Positions 8,420 through 20,563 of a stretch of 49,508 nucleotides of DNA are shown piece after piece. Where the stretch lies: positions 1-49,508 of the forward strand of contig JBOICV010000113.1 of assembly GCA_050740255.1 (NCBI GenBank), in the 5' to 3' direction. Source of the stretch: JBOICV01 sp050740255. GTDB taxonomy: Bacteria; Pseudomonadota; Gammaproteobacteria; Nevskiales; JBOICV01. The notes below the pieces were generated by a model that was not told where the DNA came from, ran no database searches, and saw nothing but the letters and a program-made list of their open reading frames with translations. Both the position numbers and the translations under genes were made by a program. The first letter of the stretch is position 1. Each line of letters begins with the position of its first letter.

Positions 8420-9241
8420 CTATTTGGCTAGTGCCGCCAGGGATCTCCCGGGGCCGCAGGCCCGCACCTGGACGCGCGTACGGTCGGCGAGCAGGGAGGG
8501 TTTTACGGAAAAGTAGGTTTTGAAAACGCGGTATAAATGGGCCGAGTCGGCAAAGCCAATCGCTGCCGCCACATCGGCGATGGATTGGTTGCGCCCGAAC
8601 AATTCCGCCGCTTTGCAGAGTTTGACCCAGCGCAGATAGCTGCGGATCGAGACGCCCAGCTCCTCGCTGAATAAGTGCGTCAGCCGCCCAGCGGACAGAT
8701 GGCAGGCCTCGGCCAGGTGCCTCATGTTTACTCGCGTAGGCAGATGTTCGCGCAACCATGCGGCGGCGCCGATCACGCGTGAGTCAATCGCCGGGGCCGC
8801 TTCAATACCAGGGAAAAAGTGCAGCAGCAGTTGTTCTGACAGCTCAAAACTCGCAGTGCAATCCTGCGGCTGCTCGATGGCGGCCGTTACGGCCTTGATT
8901 TGGGCAGTGCCCAATTGCGCGCTCAGGTCCAGCAGGCGCCGTCGCTGCAACACCTGCTGGCGCAGATAACGGCAGGCCTTGTGTGCCGGATCGAGACTCA
9001 GGCTGTAAAAACCGGCCCGCTCCGCGTTCAATTTCCGGGCGACGAAAGGTGCAACCAGCACTGCGCGCGCCTTGAGCCCCTGGGTACGCGCGGCCGTGAT
9101 CGACAGCTTGCGATAAGCGCCGATCAGCAGCGCACAGGCGGGGCGTGTGGTTTCCGCGCCGACAAAGCCCGCGGACGCCCAGACAATCCGGTCGTCAAAC
9201 ATGAACAAGGACGCCGGCCTGGTGCCAGTTGCTTCCCTCAT
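8420..9241 (-). CDS. AraC-family transcriptional regulator
   Basis: About 273 residues. The C-terminal third is a double helix-turn-helix of the AraC/XylS type: MRHLAEACHLSAGRLTHLFSEELG, then SYLRWVKL, and SIADVAAAIGFADSAHLYRVFKTYF. The N-terminal 160 residues are a divergent sensor region without a recognisable cupin signature. The start is ATG 9241 or the GTG just upstream at 9244. It is followed after 42 bases by the M28-like and CocE-type genes, which it may control, and it diverges from metH, so the 9245-9352 region may also be an AraC target. Confidence 0.88.
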   Translation of the reverse strand: MREATGTRPASLFMFDDRIVWASAGFVGAETTRPACALLIGAYRKLSITAARTQGLKARAVLVAPFVARKLNAERAGFYSLSLDPAHKACRYLRQQVLQRRRLLDLSAQLGTAQIKAVTAAIEQPQDCTASFELSEQLLLHFFPGIEAAPAIDSRVIGAAAWLREHLPTRVNMRHLAEACHLSAGRLTHLFSEELGVSIRSYLRWVKLCKAAELFGRNQSIADVAAAIGFADSAHLYRVFKTYFSVKPSLLADRTRVQVRACGPGRSLAALAK

Positions 9242-9309
9242 CACGCGCAGACCCGATGCGGCATTGGTAGTATCCTGTCTCTAGATATCCGCTTATCCGT
9301 ATAAATTGA

Positions 9310-9344
9310 TATAATAACCGGCTCGTTACACTGGCCCGAGCCGG
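9310..9344 (+). promoter_or_regulatory. metH promoter -10 box and adjoining palindrome
   Basis: A perfect TATAAT lies at 9310-9315. It is followed by an 8-bp inverted repeat, ccggctcg (9318-9325) and cgagccgg (9337-9344), directly before the ggaggg ribosome-binding site and the ATG at 9353. No good -35 box was found. If the -10 is real, transcription starts inside the palindrome, so it may be an operator rather than an RNA hairpin. It does not match the cobalamin, SAM or SAH riboswitch patterns I know. Confidence 0.45.
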
Positions 9345-9352
9345 AGGGCGCC

Positions 9353-10366
9353 ATGACCAATCGTGCCGAAAAACTGAAATCCCTGCTGACTCAGCGCATT
9401 CTGGTGCTGGACGGCGCCATGGGCACCATGATTCAGCGTCATAAGCTGGAAGAACAGCACTACCGCGGCGAGCGCTTCAAAGACTGGCCAAGCGACGTCA
9501 AGGGCAATAACGACCTGCTGGTGCTGACCCAGCCCGGGATTATCCACGGCATTCACCGTCAGTATCTCGAAGCCGGTGCGGATCTGATCGAGACCAATAC
9601 CTTCAACTCGACCACCATCGCGCTGCATGACTATGGCATGGAGGCGCTGGCTTATGAGCTGAATCTGGCTGCCGCCCAACTCGCGCGCAAGGCTTGTGAT
9701 GAAGTTTCCACGCCGGAGCAGCCGCGCTTTGTCGCGGGCGCGATCGGCCCGACTAACCGCACCGCTTCAATCAGTCCGGACGTCAACGATCCCGGCAAGC
9801 GCAATGTCAGCTACGACGAGTTGGTGACGGCCTATCTGGAGCAGGCGAAGGGCTTGGTGGAGGGCGGCGCGGACATTTTGCTGATCGAGACCATTTTCGA
9901 CACGCTCAATGCCAAGGCGGCGATCTTCGCCTGTCTGACGTTGTTCGAGGACCGCAACGAGGAATGGCCGATCATCATCTCCGGCACCATCACGGACGCT
10001 TCCGGGCGCACGCTCTCGGGCCAGGTTACCGAAGCGTTCTGGAATGCGGTGCGTCATGCTCAGCCGCTGGCGGTTGGCCTCAACTGCGCGCTCGGCGGCA
10101 AGGATATGCGGCCTTACATCGCCGAGCTAGCGCGCCTTGCGGATTGCTATATCTCCTGCTACCCAAACGCGGGCCTGCCCAATGCTTTCGGCGAGTATGA
10201 CGAGCGGCCGGAGGATACCGGCGGCATCATCGAAGAGTTCGCCCGGAGCGGCCTGGTCAATATTGTTGGCGGCTGTTGCGGCACCACACCGCCGCATATC
10301 GCCGAGATCGCGCGCCGCGTGCGCAACGTGAAGCCGCGCGCGCTGCCGTTGCACGAGGCGGCATGA
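9353..10366 (+). CDS. metH: Methionine synthase, homocysteine S-methyltransferase half
   Basis: A 337-residue protein matching only the N-terminal homocysteine-binding barrel of cobalamin-dependent methionine synthase. It shows VLDGAMGTMIQ, the ETNTFNST segment, and the zinc-binding cysteines in GLNCALG and VGGCCGTTPPHI. It transfers a methyl group from the cobalamin domain, carried by the next ORF, to homocysteine. In several gammaproteobacteria, xanthomonads in particular, MetH is encoded as two ORFs like this, so the split is not a sequencing frameshift. The two halves are in different frames and separated by about 130 bases holding a pair of inverted palindromic repeats. A ggaggg ribosome-binding site precedes the ATG. 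Confidence 0.93.
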   Translation: MTNRAEKLKSLLTQRILVLDGAMGTMIQRHKLEEQHYRGERFKDWPSDVKGNNDLLVLTQPGIIHGIHRQYLEAGADLIETNTFNSTTIALHDYGMEALAYELNLAAAQLARKACDEVSTPEQPRFVAGAIGPTNRTASISPDVNDPGKRNVSYDELVTAYLEQAKGLVEGGADILLIETIFDTLNAKAAIFACLTLFEDRNEEWPIIISGTITDASGRTLSGQVTEAFWNAVRHAQPLAVGLNCALGGKDMRPYIAELARLADCYISCYPNAGLPNAFGEYDERPEDTGGIIEEFARSGLVNIVGGCCGTTPPHIAEIARRVRNVKPRALPLHEAA

Positions 10367-10393
10367 GCAGCAGACCTTCTCTATTCAAGTTTA

Positions 10394-10490
10394 CCCCCTC
10401 CCCTAACCCCTCCCCGCAGGGGGGAGGGGAATGGACTTTGGGGAATAAATTTTTCTCCCCTCCCCTTGCGGGAGGGGGTAGGGGGAGGGG
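10394..10490. repeat. REPIN-like inverted pair of GC-rich palindromes at the metH split
   Basis: Two palindromic units lie in opposite orientation. One is at 10394-10429 (cccctcccctaacccc, then tccccgcaggggggagggg) and one at 10455-10490 (ctcccctccccttgcggg, then agggggtagggggagggg). About 25 bases of A/T-richer sequence separate them. Each can fold alone and the pair can fold together. The second ends just before the ATG of the second metH ORF and may occupy its ribosome-binding region. The same unit types occur at 12.36-12.84, 35.0 and 39.7 kb. Confidence 0.8.
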
Positions 10491-10499
10491 TTGCACGCC

Positions 10500-13744
<3,245 letters not shown>

Positions 13745-13757
<13 letters not shown>

Positions 13758-13792
13758 AATCTTCAGGCGGGGGCTACGAGCCCGACGACTAA
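13745..13792 (+). repeat. Palindrome over the metH stop, with a second copy of the C-terminal codons
   Basis: A perfect 11-bp inverted repeat, gcctgaagatt / aatcttcaggc (13745-13768, 2-base loop), spans the TAA stop. Thirty-five bases after ggt tac gag cct gaa gat taa (GYEPED stop), the sequence ggc tac gag ccc gac gac taa (GYEPDD stop, 13772-13792) repeats the protein end in another frame. A short insertion or duplication seems to have supplied a new stop and left the old gene end behind. Confidence 0.55.
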
Positions 13793-13823
13793 GCTGTTCT
13801 TTTTGTGTTTGTCAGCCTCTCAA

Positions 13824-15248
13824 CTAATCATCCTCACTCATACCCAGCTCTTTCAGTTTGCGCGTCAGCGTATTGCGGCCCCAACCCAATAGCGCCGCAG
13901 CGTCCTGTTTGTGCCCGCGGGTCTGCTTCAATGCCGCCTCCAGCAAACTGCGCTCGAGTTGCGGCAAAGCAGTGTCGTAAATGCCTTTGCCACCAGCGTT
14001 CAATGCGGCTTCGGCCCAGCGTTGCAACTGTCCCACCCAGTCGTCCGTAGTACGCTCGCCTGCCACGGGAGCTGTCGCTGCGGCAACGTCGCCGGCACGC
14101 ATTTCGGCTGGCAAGTCCTCCAGGTGCACCTCTTGCCCCGGCGCCATCACGGTCAGCCAGCGGCATAAATTCTCCAACTCGCGCACGTTGCCGGGCCAGC
14201 GCTGCTTACTCAGCAGTTCAATCACTTCAGCGCGCAGCGTCTTGGGTTCGGTTTTGAGATCGCGTGCCGCCTGCACGATGAAGTGCCGCAGCAATATGGG
14301 TATATCCGTCACCCGTTCGCGCAGCGGCGGCACGCGCAAGCGGATCACGTTCAGGCGATGGTATAAGTCTTCGCGGAAGCGGCCTGCGCTCACGGAAGTC
14401 TCAAGGTTCTGATGAGTGGCGGCGATCACGCGCACATCCACCCGGATCGGCGCGGTGCCGCCGACGCGGTAGAACTCGCCGTCCGATAACACGCGCAACA
14501 GGCGCGTCTGCAAGTCGGGCGGCATATCGCCGATTTCGTCGAGAAACAGTGTGCCAGCATCGGCTTGCTCGAAGCGGCCCTTGCGCTGGTTTTGCGCGCC
14601 GGTGAAGGCGCCGCGCTCGTGGCCGAAAAATTCCGACTCCATCAAGTCCTTCGGAATAGCGGCCGTATTGATCGCGATGAATGGCCCGCGCGCGCGCGGC
14701 GAGTGCTCATGCAGCGCCCGTGCGACCAGTTCCTTGCCGGTGCCGCTCTCACCGGTAATCATCACCGTGATATGCGATTGCGCCAGCCGGCCGATGGCGC
14801 GGAACACTTCCTGCATCGCGGGCGCTTCGCCGACGATCGGACTTTTCGCCAGCGGCTCGGTTGCGCCGGCCGCTTTCGCCGGTTGCTGACGTGCCGCCCG
14901 CCGTACCAGTTCCACCGCATCATCCACGTCGAAGGGCTTGGCCAGATATTCAAAAGCGCCGCCCTGGTAGGCGGCGACTGCGCTGTCGAGATCGGAGTGC
15001 GCGGTCATGATGATGACCGGCAACTGCGGCTGCTTGGCGCGCACCCGGTGGAGCAGTTCCAATCCGGAAATGCCAGGCATGCGGATATCGGTGATCAGCA
15101 CATCGGGCGTGGCTTCATCGAGTGCGTCCAGCATCTCGGTGCCGCCGTCGAAGCTCTGTGCCTCGATCTTGGCGGCCTTGAGCGCGCGCTCCAGCACCCA
15201 GCGGATGCTCTGGTCGTCGTCCACCACCCAGGCCTTGATGGTTTTCAT
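13824..15248 (-). CDS. glnG: Nitrogen regulation response regulator NtrC
   Basis: A 474-residue sigma-54 enhancer-binding regulator. The receiver domain (about 1-120) has the acidic pocket DDDQ and phospho-acceptor Asp54 in LITDIRMPG, with Thr in IIMTAHS and Lys in AKPFD. The AAA+ domain (about 140-380) shows Walker A GESGTGKE, the sigma-54 contact loop GAFTGA and Walker B TLFLDEIGDMP. The C-terminus is a Fis-type helix-turn-helix (HKQDAAALLGWGRNTLTRKLKEL). When phosphorylated by NtrB it activates glnA and other nitrogen genes. Its ATG overlaps the end of glnL by 4 bases. It is convergent with metH. Confidence 0.96.
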   Translation of the reverse strand: MKTIKAWVVDDDQSIRWVLERALKAAKIEAQSFDGGTEMLDALDEATPDVLITDIRMPGISGLELLHRVRAKQPQLPVIIMTAHSDLDSAVAAYQGGAFEYLAKPFDVDDAVELVRRAARQQPAKAAGATEPLAKSPIVGEAPAMQEVFRAIGRLAQSHITVMITGESGTGKELVARALHEHSPRARGPFIAINTAAIPKDLMESEFFGHERGAFTGAQNQRKGRFEQADAGTLFLDEIGDMPPDLQTRLLRVLSDGEFYRVGGTAPIRVDVRVIAATHQNLETSVSAGRFREDLYHRLNVIRLRVPPLRERVTDIPILLRHFIVQAARDLKTEPKTLRAEVIELLSKQRWPGNVRELENLCRWLTVMAPGQEVHLEDLPAEMRAGDVAAATAPVAGERTTDDWVGQLQRWAEAALNAGGKGIYDTALPQLERSLLEAALKQTRGHKQDAAALLGWGRNTLTRKLKELGMSEDD

Positions 15249-16318
15249 ACGTCAGCGCCCAGCGGCAGATAAATGGAAAAAATCGTTTCACCGGGCTGGC
15301 TGCTGCATTCGATCAAGCCACCGTGCGCATGCACCAGACTCTGCGCGATGGACAGACCCAGGCCGGTGCCCTGGGGCCGGGTGGTAATCATCGGGTAGAA
15401 GATCTTTTCCGCCAGCTCGGGCGGCACGCCGGGTCCGTTGTCTTCCACATCCACCTGGATCACCAGGCGATGACTCTGGCCCGCGAGCGGAAAACGACGG
15501 CGCGTACGCGTGCGCAGCACGATGCGGCCACAGTCGCCAACGGCGTGCACCGCGTTGCGCAATACGTTGAGAAATACCTGAATAAGCTGCTCGGAGTCAG
15601 CGGTAAGATCCGGGATGCTGGGATCGTAATCGCGCACCAGCGAGATTTCGTCGGACAAATCCACTTCGATGAGCTGGCGCACATGCTCCAGCGGCTGGTG
15701 AATATTCAACGGCGCCTTTTGCGGTGGTTTGTTAGGTCCCAGCAGGCGATTCACGAGATTCTGCAGGCGGTCGGCCTCGTGAATGATGATGCGGGTGTAG
15801 TCCTTAAGCGCGGGCTCCCCCAGCTCCCGCTCCAGCAACTGCGCCGCACCACGCAACCCGCCGAGCGGGTTTTTGATTTCATGCGCAAGGCCGCGCACCA
15901 CCAGCCGGCTGGCTTCGTGCTGAGCCTGCAGTTGGTCGTCGCGGCTGGTGCGCAAGTGCCGGTCCAGCGCGCTGAATTCAAGCAGAGCGCCGCGCGCAGA
16001 CCCGAGCGTGGCCGGCGTAACGCTGCAGTCCACCGTGGTCGGGTCCTCGCCGAAATGCTGGAGTGTCAATTCGCGCTCGGTATAGGCGCTGCCGTCAGCC
16101 AGCGCTTCACCTACACGCGCGGCCTGTTCCGCGAGCTGCGGCAAGGCCTGTTCCAGGGGCTGGCCCTGCACGTGGCGATGGCTCACGCCGAGCAACATTT
16201 CACAGGCGGGATTCAGGTATTGCACGCGCAGTTCCGTGTCCACAAACAGCACCGCCGTCGCCAGGTTATCGAGTAGCTGGTTCGGGCTGATTTCCGGGGA
16301 ATGCGGACGATTGGGCAT
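15245..16318 (-). CDS. glnL: Nitrogen regulation sensor kinase NtrB
   Basis: A 357-residue cytosolic histidine kinase/phosphatase that phosphorylates NtrC and is controlled by PII. A PAS domain covers about residues 12-120 (LATAVLFVDTELRVQYLNPA). The dimerisation helix has His146 in GLAHEIKNPLGG. The ATPase domain shows the N box (NVLRNAVHAV), G1 box (DNGPGVP), F box (IFYPMITTRPQGTG) and G2 box (GLGLSIAQSLVHAHGG). There are no membrane segments. The ATG at 16318 lies about 14 bases after a sigma-54-like promoter, so its leader may be almost absent. It is translationally coupled to glnG. Confidence 0.95.
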   Translation of the reverse strand: MPNRPHSPEISPNQLLDNLATAVLFVDTELRVQYLNPACEMLLGVSHRHVQGQPLEQALPQLAEQAARVGEALADGSAYTERELTLQHFGEDPTTVDCSVTPATLGSARGALLEFSALDRHLRTSRDDQLQAQHEASRLVVRGLAHEIKNPLGGLRGAAQLLERELGEPALKDYTRIIIHEADRLQNLVNRLLGPNKPPQKAPLNIHQPLEHVRQLIEVDLSDEISLVRDYDPSIPDLTADSEQLIQVFLNVLRNAVHAVGDCGRIVLRTRTRRRFPLAGQSHRLVIQVDVEDNGPGVPPELAEKIFYPMITTRPQGTGLGLSIAQSLVHAHGGLIECSSQPGETIFSIYLPLGADV

Positions 16319-16331
16319 TTGAGCCAGTCAA

Positions 16332-16379
16332 GCAATTCCTAGGCCATTAATTAGGGCCTATATGCACCAGTATGGTGCA
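16332..16379 (-). promoter_or_regulatory. NtrC operator and sigma-54-like promoter of glnLG
   Basis: The perfect NtrC palindrome TGCACC-N5-GGTGCA lies at 16363-16379. On the minus strand it is followed by TGGCCTAGGAATTGC (16332-16346), with GG and GC exactly 10 bases apart as in -24/-12 promoters. The predicted start of transcription is about 16320, two bases before the glnL ATG, so either the mRNA is nearly leaderless or the promoter is coincidental. The operator is the stronger call. Confidence 0.7.
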
Positions 16380-16420
16380 GGAATCAGGAAAAGGCTAGAA
16401 AAGGCGGCGGATCGAAATTT

Positions 16421-17566
16421 CTACTGCTGAGACAAGGGCTTCTGCGCGCGCTGCAAGGGCCAGAGCAACTGCGCCCACCAGCCTTCCGGTAGCCGATAAC
16501 CCGCGACGCCGTAGTGTTCCGGCCAGCGGTCATCGGGCAGGTATTTGCTGCCGAAAAGCTGATCAAGCCAGGGAAAATGCAGCGCGAAATTTTTGTCCAG
16601 CGCTTCACGCTCGGAGCTGTGGTGCCAGTGATGAAAGCGCGGCAGGGCGAAGACGTGCTCAAACCAGCCGAGCCGAAAAGAAACATTCGCATGCAGAAAC
16701 ACCGCGTGGAAGGAGACGAACACCAGATAGGCGTAAACCGCCGGCTGCGCGAAACCCAGCAGATAAAGCGGCAGGAAGGTGATGCCGCGCACCAGCACGA
16801 TGTCCAGCAAGTGCAGGCGCGAACCGGCGATCCAGTCCATGCGCTCGACCGAATGGTGCACGGCGTGGAACCGCCACATCCAGGGCACGACGTGAAACAG
16901 GCGGTGAATGCTGTATTCGAACAAATCAGCGACGATCATGATCTCGATGAATTGCAGCCACAGCGGCTGCGCGCGCACCAGCGCTTGCAATTGCGGGCCG
17001 GTGAGCCAGGCAAAAATCACCGTCGCCGGCAGCAAGGAGAGAAAAGTCAGCATCTGCACCAGCAGATGGCTCACGAAGAAATGGGTGAGATCCGTCGTCC
17101 AGCCCTGGCGGAACACACTTTGCTCGGCACGATAGGGGAACAAGCGCTCCATCGGCACGAATATGAAGGTCAGTACCAGCAGCGACAGAATGAACCAGTC
17201 GAGCCCCAGGTAATAGCTGCCGCCGCCCTGGCCCAGCGGCACGTCAGCGCCACCCAGCATCACCGCTAGCAAAGCGGAGCTGATGCCCGCGACTGCGAGT
17301 GTTTTTCGCTTACGCAACAGTGCGCTGATCAGGCCGAGCAGGAAAGAAAGGCCAATCGCCAATTCCAGCACCGCGCGCATCAGCGGTACCGGATACACAC
17401 CGCGCAACTCAGGCATCACCAGCAGCGAGGGATAACGAAAGCACAGCACCGCCAACACCGCGAGCACGCCCAGGACTATCGATAAAACACCGCTGATCCA
17501 GCCGCTGCCGAAATGCTCCGGCTGGTCATCGCCAAATGCTTTTTTTAGCCAGGCTTCCAGCGACAT
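16421..17566 (-). CDS. Sterol desaturase/fatty-acid hydroxylase family membrane protein
   Basis: A 381-residue integral membrane di-iron oxygenase. The start is ATG 17566, preceded by a GGA-rich ribosome-binding site; the open frame reaches far upstream into glnA but that part is antisense noise. The N-terminal half has several hydrophobic helices (WISGVLSIVLGVLAVLAV, LELAIGLSFLLGLISALL, LDWFILSLLVLTFIF). The iron-binding His motifs follow: EYSIHRLFH (HxxxH), HAVHHS (HxxHH) and HHWHHSSE (HxxHH). The family hydroxylates or desaturates lipids. It sits between glnA and ntrB on the same strand, about 160 bases after glnA and beyond its terminator, so it probably has its own promoter. Confidence 0.88.
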   Translation of the reverse strand: MSLEAWLKKAFGDDQPEHFGSGWISGVLSIVLGVLAVLAVLCFRYPSLLVMPELRGVYPVPLMRAVLELAIGLSFLLGLISALLRKRKTLAVAGISSALLAVMLGGADVPLGQGGGSYYLGLDWFILSLLVLTFIFVPMERLFPYRAEQSVFRQGWTTDLTHFFVSHLLVQMLTFLSLLPATVIFAWLTGPQLQALVRAQPLWLQFIEIMIVADLFEYSIHRLFHVVPWMWRFHAVHHSVERMDWIAGSRLHLLDIVLVRGITFLPLYLLGFAQPAVYAYLVFVSFHAVFLHANVSFRLGWFEHVFALPRFHHWHHSSEREALDKNFALHFPWLDQLFGSKYLPDDRWPEHYGVAGYRLPEGWWAQLLWPLQRAQKPLSQQ

Positions 17567-17640
17567 GCTTGTTCCGGTCCGATCACTTACCAGATTGTAG
17601 GACTTCTCACCGCGCGTCAGGGCGGTCCCAACCCGGCCGA

Positions 17641-17672
17641 GATTGCTTCGTCGCTGTCGCTCCTCGCAATGA
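17641..17672. repeat. Dispersed repeat of the gattgcttcgtcgc...cgcaatgac type
   Basis: The stretch gattgcttcgtcgctgtcgc followed by tcctcgcaatgac is an imperfect palindrome (gattgc / gcaatg ends) of a kind often seen between proteobacterial genes. It lies between the glnA terminator and the desaturase start. There is only one copy in the window, and no function is visible. Confidence 0.4.
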
Positions 17673-17677
17673 CAGGC

Positions 17678-17706
17678 AAAAAGAAGCCCCGCATTGCGGG
17701 GCTTCT
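17678..17706 (-). terminator. glnA rho-independent terminator
   Basis: On the minus strand an 11-bp perfect stem (agaagccccgc / gcggggcttct, 17682-17706, 3-base loop) is followed by a T run (17678-17682). It begins about 18 bases after the glnA stop codon and is a textbook intrinsic terminator. Confidence 0.88.
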
Positions 17707-17724
17707 CACACAGCAGAGAGCAGC

Positions 17725-19176
<1,452 letters not shown>

Positions 19177-19251
19177 GGCCCCTCCTGGAAGGCTTGCAAA
19201 AGAACGGCCGCGCAAGCGGCCACTTGAAAAAAAATAGCGCGCAAGAGTAAC

Positions 19252-19266
19252 GCAGGAAGCATGCCA
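19252..19266 (-). promoter_or_regulatory. Sigma-54 promoter of glnA
   Basis: On the minus strand TGGCATGCTTCCTGC has GG and GC exactly 10 bases apart, close to the -24/-12 consensus TGGCAYG-N4-TTGCW (one T changed to C in the -12 element). Transcription would start near 19240, giving a leader of about 65 bases that includes the strong AGGAGG site. The match, spacing and upstream NtrC sites support each other. Confidence 0.78.
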
Positions 19267-19288
19267 CGCGCCAGTGGTGGATTTTTTG

Positions 19289-19410
19289 GGTAGTGTCTCA
19301 GTTTGCCGCCTGACTCCCGAGTTCGTCATTCCGGCGAAGGCCGGAATCCAGTCTTTTCAAGCGCATGGACACCGGCCTGCGCCGGTGTGACGGCAAACTG
19401 AGACACTACC
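19289..19410. mobile_element. 122-bp MITE with 20-bp terminal inverted repeats and 8-bp target duplication
   Basis: The perfect 20-bp terminal inverted repeats are ggtagtgtctcagtttgccg (19289-19308) and its reverse complement (19391-19410). They are flanked by the direct repeat attttttg (19281-19288 and 19411-19418), the expected target-site duplication. The interior has no ORF but holds two hairpins, cattccggcgaaggccggaat and caccggcctgcgccggtg. GG termini with an 8-bp duplication recall the IS1595 or ISL3 families (inference), but no transposase is in the window. It sits between the glnA promoter and its NtrC sites. Confidence 0.88.
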
Positions 19411-19445
19411 ATTTTTTGCGTTTACAGCGGCTTATGCCTCTAGTA

Positions 19446-19492
19446 TGCACCAATATAGCGCCGCTCAAAAATACGCGCACTAATTAGGTGCA
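19446..19492 (-). promoter_or_regulatory. NtrC enhancer sites for glnA
   Basis: Two sites lie 30 bases apart, about three helical turns. One at 19476-19492 (cgcactaattaggtgca) matches TGCACC-N5-GGTGCA with two mismatches. One at 19446-19462 (tgcaccaatatagcgcc) has one perfect half and one weak half. They lie about 180-225 bases upstream of the glnA -24 element; removing the MITE and one target copy would reduce this to about 50-95. Confidence 0.68.
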
Positions 19493-19588
19493 TCAACGTA
19501 AGCGGCCCATAGCGGAAACGACCACATGAATCGCGGGCAACGCGCCGGTATACTGGCCACCGGTTTTCCGTCGTTGCTGCCGCGAAAG

Positions 19589-19610
19589 CCTGTCCTGAGC
19601 TTGTCGAAGG
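19589..19610. repeat. Dispersed repeat cctgtcctgagcttgtcgaagg
   Basis: A single copy of a widespread proteobacterial intergenic repeat lies upstream of glyQ. Two further copies are at 45592-45632. Its function is unknown. Confidence 0.55.
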
Positions 19611-19665
19611 GCCGGAATCTTTTCAGGGAGTTGTATCCTCGCCCAAGCGGGGATGACTACAAAAA

Positions 19666-20556
19666 GTGCTCACTTTCCAGGACTTGATTCTCAAGCTTCA
19701 AGCCTACTGGGCCAAGCAGGGCTGCGTCATTGTCCAGCCGATGGACATGGAAATGGGCGCCGGCACTTTCCACTGGGCCACCTTCCTGCGCGCCATCGGC
19801 CCCGAGCCATGGAACGCGGCCTATGTGCAGCCCTCGCGCCGACCGACCGACGGTCGTTACGGCGAGAATCCGAACCGGCTGCAGCACTACTATCAATTCC
19901 AAGTGCTGATGAAGCCGAGTCCGCTCAATATTCAGCAGCTTTATCTCGACTCGCTGAAAATGTTGGGCTTCGACCCGCTTACGCATGACATCCGCTTCGT
20001 CGAGGACAACTGGGAATCGCCGACGCTCGGTGCTTGGGGCTTGGGTTGGGAAGTCTGGCTGAATGGTATGGAAGTCACGCAGTTCACCTACTTCCAGCAG
20101 GTCGGCGGTTCGGAATGCAAACCGGTGAGCGGCGAGATCACCTATGGTCTCGAACGCCTTGCGATGTACCTCCAGAAAAAGGAATCGGTTTACGACCTGG
20201 TGTGGACAGAGGCGGGCGGCCAGGTGGTTACTTACGGTGACGTCTATCGCCAGAACGAAGTTGAGCAGTCGGCCTACAACTTCGAGCATGCCGATACTGC
20301 GGCGCTGTTCGAGCGATTCAAAGTGGCCGAAGCCGAGTGTCAAGCCTTGATCGAAAAAAATCTGCCACTGCCGGCATATGAACGGGTCCTGCAGGCTTCG
20401 CATGCCTTCAATCTGCTGGATGCGCGCCAGGCAATCAGCGTGACGGAGCGGCAGGCTTTCATTCTGCGTGTGCGCACACTGGCGCGCGCAGTAGCCGAGG
20501 CCTACTACAACGCGCGTGCCCGGATCGCCGGATTTGCGCCGCTGAAGGCGGCGTGA
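19666..20556 (+). CDS. glyQ: Glycyl-tRNA synthetase alpha subunit
   Basis: A 296-residue catalytic subunit of the alpha2-beta2 glycyl-tRNA synthetase. The GTG at 19666 gives an N-terminus (LTFQDLILKLQAYWAKQGC) that matches the family, and no better ATG is in frame. Conserved segments are PMDMEMGAGTFHWATFLRA, QPSRRPTDGRYGENPNRLQ, QVLMKPSP and GWEVWLNGMEVTQFTYFQQ. It charges tRNA-Gly together with GlyS, encoded after two small unrelated genes. The interruption of the usual glyQ-glyS pair by a GST and a GFA protein is unusual but all four reading frames are intact. Confidence 0.96.
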   Translation: MLTFQDLILKLQAYWAKQGCVIVQPMDMEMGAGTFHWATFLRAIGPEPWNAAYVQPSRRPTDGRYGENPNRLQHYYQFQVLMKPSPLNIQQLYLDSLKMLGFDPLTHDIRFVEDNWESPTLGAWGLGWEVWLNGMEVTQFTYFQQVGGSECKPVSGEITYGLERLAMYLQKKESVYDLVWTEAGGQVVTYGDVYRQNEVEQSAYNFEHADTAALFERFKVAEAECQALIEKNLPLPAYERVLQASHAFNLLDARQAISVTERQAFILRVRTLARAVAEAYYNARARIAGFAPLKAA

Positions 20557-20563
20557 GGGGCGC

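Noticed and set aside
9250..9352. A cobalamin or SAM/SAH riboswitch before metH
   Set aside because: The space is only about 100 bases, the palindrome overlaps the likely transcription start, and no conserved riboswitch core is visible.
10394..10490. The GC-rich repeats as a CRISPR array
   Set aside because: Only two inverted units per site, no regular spacers, and no cas genes.
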